Source: Candidatus Formimonas warabiya (GTDB lineage: Bacteria > Bacillota > Dehalobacteriia > Dehalobacteriales > Dehalobacteriaceae). Taken from it: DNA of 64,000 nt. A program made the position numbers and the translations under genes. Shown here piece by piece: positions 62,382 through 64,000 of the stretch (its first letter is position 1; the number at the start of each line of letters is the position of its first letter). The stretch spans positions 756,903 through 820,902 of the forward strand of contig NZ_CP017634.1 of assembly GCF_002777255.1 (NCBI RefSeq). Reading direction: 5' to 3'. The notes under the pieces are model-generated. The model did no database searches and was not told the DNA's origin. It saw only the letters and a list, made by a program, of their open reading frames with translations.

Positions 62382-63212
62382 ATGACACTTAAACAAGGTA
62401 ACATGGGTACACAAGTGGAATGGGAAATCAGGGATCATATTGGAATTATTCGCTATAATAATCCACCTCTCAACATCAATTCCACCGAAATGGTGGCCCT
62501 TTTCCAGGAAGCATGCGATGTGATGGACAAGGACAAGGATGTGCGCGTCTTGGTCCTCTGTGCTAACGGACGCGCCTTTTGCGCCGGATCCAATTTGGGA
62601 CAGATCATTAAGCAGATGAACGATGGCATTTATGTCAATGTGAAGATGAAGCATAGTGTGGAAGCCGGCGACAACTTTGCCAACATGCGGATGCCAACTA
62701 TTTGCGCTCTAGATGGTTCCGCTTATCAGGGCGGCTTTGAAAGAGTGCTCCAATGCGATTTGGTAATTGCAGCAGAGCATGTAAAACTGGTCATGACCGG
62801 TGTTGACCTGGGTACCTGGCCCGGTTCAGGGGGCGTGCATAGGCTTATCCGGCTGATGGGTACGAAAAAGACGATAGAGTACCTGCTGCTCCAGAAGGAA
62901 ATGACCGCTCAGCAAGCATTAGAAAACGGGGTGATCAACGCTATTGCCAAAGACCGCACGGCGTTTGATATGGCGATGGAATGGGCGGAAATCATTGCTT
63001 CCAAGGCTCCCATCGGCCCCCACGCGGTCAAAGCTGCCATGGTCGGTTACTATAAGCCCCAGCAGGATTATCTCTTCTTGCTGCAACAGCATATCTCTCA
63101 GATGGTGTATGATGCAGGCGATCTTAAGAAAGGCTGCGAAGAATTCTTTGAGAGGCAGGAAGCCAAGAGGCGGCAGAAAGCTGCTGAGGCGGAAATTGCG
63201 GGAAGCAAATAA
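62382..63212 (+). CDS. Enoyl-CoA hydratase/isomerase (crotonase) family protein
   Basis: A 276-residue crotonase-superfamily protein. The oxyanion-hole segments RAFCAGSNLGQ and SAYQGGFERVLQCD are intact. The first catalytic glutamate is kept (GGFE), but where hydratases have the second (usually PE.xLG), this protein reads MTGVDLGTWPGSGG, so that Glu is missing. It may therefore be an isomerase, decarboxylase or hydrolase rather than a hydratase. The tail is K/R/E-rich. ATG 62382 follows AAAGGAGAG. It is followed by a TctC-type gene, suggesting organic-acid or aromatic metabolism. Confidence 0.87.
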   Translation: MTLKQGNMGTQVEWEIRDHIGIIRYNNPPLNINSTEMVALFQEACDVMDKDKDVRVLVLCANGRAFCAGSNLGQIIKQMNDGIYVNVKMKHSVEAGDNFANMRMPTICALDGSAYQGGFERVLQCDLVIAAEHVKLVMTGVDLGTWPGSGGVHRLIRLMGTKKTIEYLLLQKEMTAQQALENGVINAIAKDRTAFDMAMEWAEIIASKAPIGPHAVKAAMVGYYKPQQDYLFLLQQHISQMVYDAGDLKKGCEEFFERQEAKRRQKAAEAEIAGSK

Positions 63213-63399
63213 GTTAATCCATGGGGTAGGCCTTGCAAAATTTATTAGATTATGGAGAAAGTTGGAAAACAGAAGAAAAGAGGTGACAGAAGGAAACCGG
63301 CATGCAACCGGGATACCTCGTTTCGTTCTAGATTAGACGAGAAACTTTTCGGGGAGTTTTAGGATCCTGTTAAGGAAGGAAAGAAGAGGGGGATAAAGA

Positions 63400-64000
63400 A
63401 TGAAAAAAAGCTTGGCAATACTTATGTTTACTGTGTTTTTTGCAGTACTGTGTACTGGGTGTAAGGCATCAACACCTTCCACGCCATCCGGCGAATCATC
63501 CGAAAACAATGCGACTGAGACAGCCCCATCTTATCCGATAAGAGACATCCGCTGCGTCGTTCCTTTCGGCGCTGGGGGCGGAACGGATCTGATCGCCAGA
63601 GAGATGGCGGGCCTGGTCCAAAAAAATATCGGGAAGGGCATGGTTGTGGAAAATGTAGGCGGCGCTTCCGGCTCCGTAGGTATGCAGACGGTCTTCAATG
63701 CTCCGACAGACGGATACACCATCGCTTTCGCCTCGGAAACGATGATGACCTTTAACGCAATGAAGCTTGTAGATCTGGATTATGATGATTTTGATTTTGT
63801 CAACCTCTTTGCCGTTATCCCTAACGTTTTGGTCACCAGCCCTGATTCTCCCTATAAGAGCTTTGATGATGTGATTAAAGCGGCAAAAGCGAATCCTGGC
63901 AAGGTTACCGTGGCTACTACCGGAGCAGGCACCGTCACGGATATCGCCTTTTCGCTGATGGAGAAAATCCATGGCGTCAAATTCAACAAAGTAGCATTTA
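63400..64000 (+). CDS. TctC/Bug-type tripartite tricarboxylate transporter lipoprotein (partial)
   Basis: The gene is open to the window end: 200 codons starting at ATG 63400 after GAAGAGGGGGATAAAG. It has a signal peptide with an LCTGC-type lipobox, then IRCVVPFGAGGGTDLIAREMAG and VVENVGGASGSVGMQTVFNAPTDGYTIAF, the Bug/TctC periplasmic binding-protein signature. It should bind carboxylates for a TctAB-type transporter, whose genes would lie beyond the window. The bases between 63213 and 63399 hold no gene that I can support. Confidence 0.9.
   Translation, partial: MKKSLAILMFTVFFAVLCTGCKASTPSTPSGESSENNATETAPSYPIRDIRCVVPFGAGGGTDLIAREMAGLVQKNIGKGMVVENVGGASGSVGMQTVFNAPTDGYTIAFASETMMTFNAMKLVDLDYDDFDFVNLFAVIPNVLVTSPDSPYKSFDDVIKAAKANPGKVTVATTGAGTVTDIAFSLMEKIHGVKFNKVAF

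Noticed and set aside
62944..63336. 130-residue plus-strand frame over the end of the crotonase gene
   Set aside because: A second-phase reading of the crotonase gene with an arginine-rich composition and no ribosome site.
63496..63972. 158-residue minus-strand open frame
   Set aside because: Antisense to the TctC-type gene, which has a lipoprotein signal and family motifs and simply runs off the window.

Overview
The window looks like chromosome from a spore-forming, monoderm member of the Clostridia (Peptococcaceae-like). The signs are moderate GC content, T-box and 6S RNA leaders of Firmicutes type, SigK, SigI/RsgI, SpoIID, HemZ, IreB, CsoR, CtsR-type operators and the yrrL-yrrM-yrrO gene order. 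The species cannot be named from sequence alone. Almost every gene lies on the + strand; the only clear minus-strand gene is hsp20.

Layout. 1-6852: end of ruvB, queH, DUF2905, sigI-rsgI, a SpoIID-like protein, queA and tgt (queuosine cluster). 6962-10222: yajC, secD, secF and a LapA-like membrane protein. 10271-18299: an unusually long recJ, relA/spoT, dtd, a metallo-hydrolase and hemZ. 18310-21950: a His T-box, hisS, aspS and 6S RNA. 22039-27620: csoR with its operator, a 24-residue peptide, trxA, rarA, mnmA, a PRC-barrel protein, a tiny zinc ribbon, a YtxH-like protein and an AI-2E family permease. 27768-31667: alaS-ireB-ruvX-DUF1292. 31762-38075: a VanW protein, mltG, trmR, a U32 protease-like tRNA hydroxylation gene, DUF4911 and a class B penicillin-binding protein. 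38161-41390: sigK, yqeG, a small unknown gene, aroE and a MerR-type regulator.

41527-56930 is a full Gram-positive type IV pilus locus. It holds pilB (with an N-terminal MshEN-type domain), pilT, a c-di-GMP-I riboswitch with terminator, pilC, two pilins, pilD, an O-antigen-ligase-like TPR protein and four minor pilins. The last minor pilin is a 720-residue PilX-like protein with beta-helix repeats. The locus ends with pilM, pilN, pilO and a secreted two-repeat copper-amine-oxidase-N/NPCBM protein. The riboswitch and the MshEN domain point to c-di-GMP acting on both expression and motor activity. This is the most interesting system in the window.

57002-62038: hsp20 (minus strand, with two CtsR-like boxes), aroC-aroK-aroB and tldD. 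62096-64000 looks like an accessory junction: a possible group II intron remnant, then a crotonase-family gene and the start of a TctC/Bug-type lipoprotein gene that runs off the window. Two 99-bp copies of a dispersed structured repeat lie at 3011 and 9760. An unexplained pseudoknot-plus-hairpin region lies at 7321-7478.
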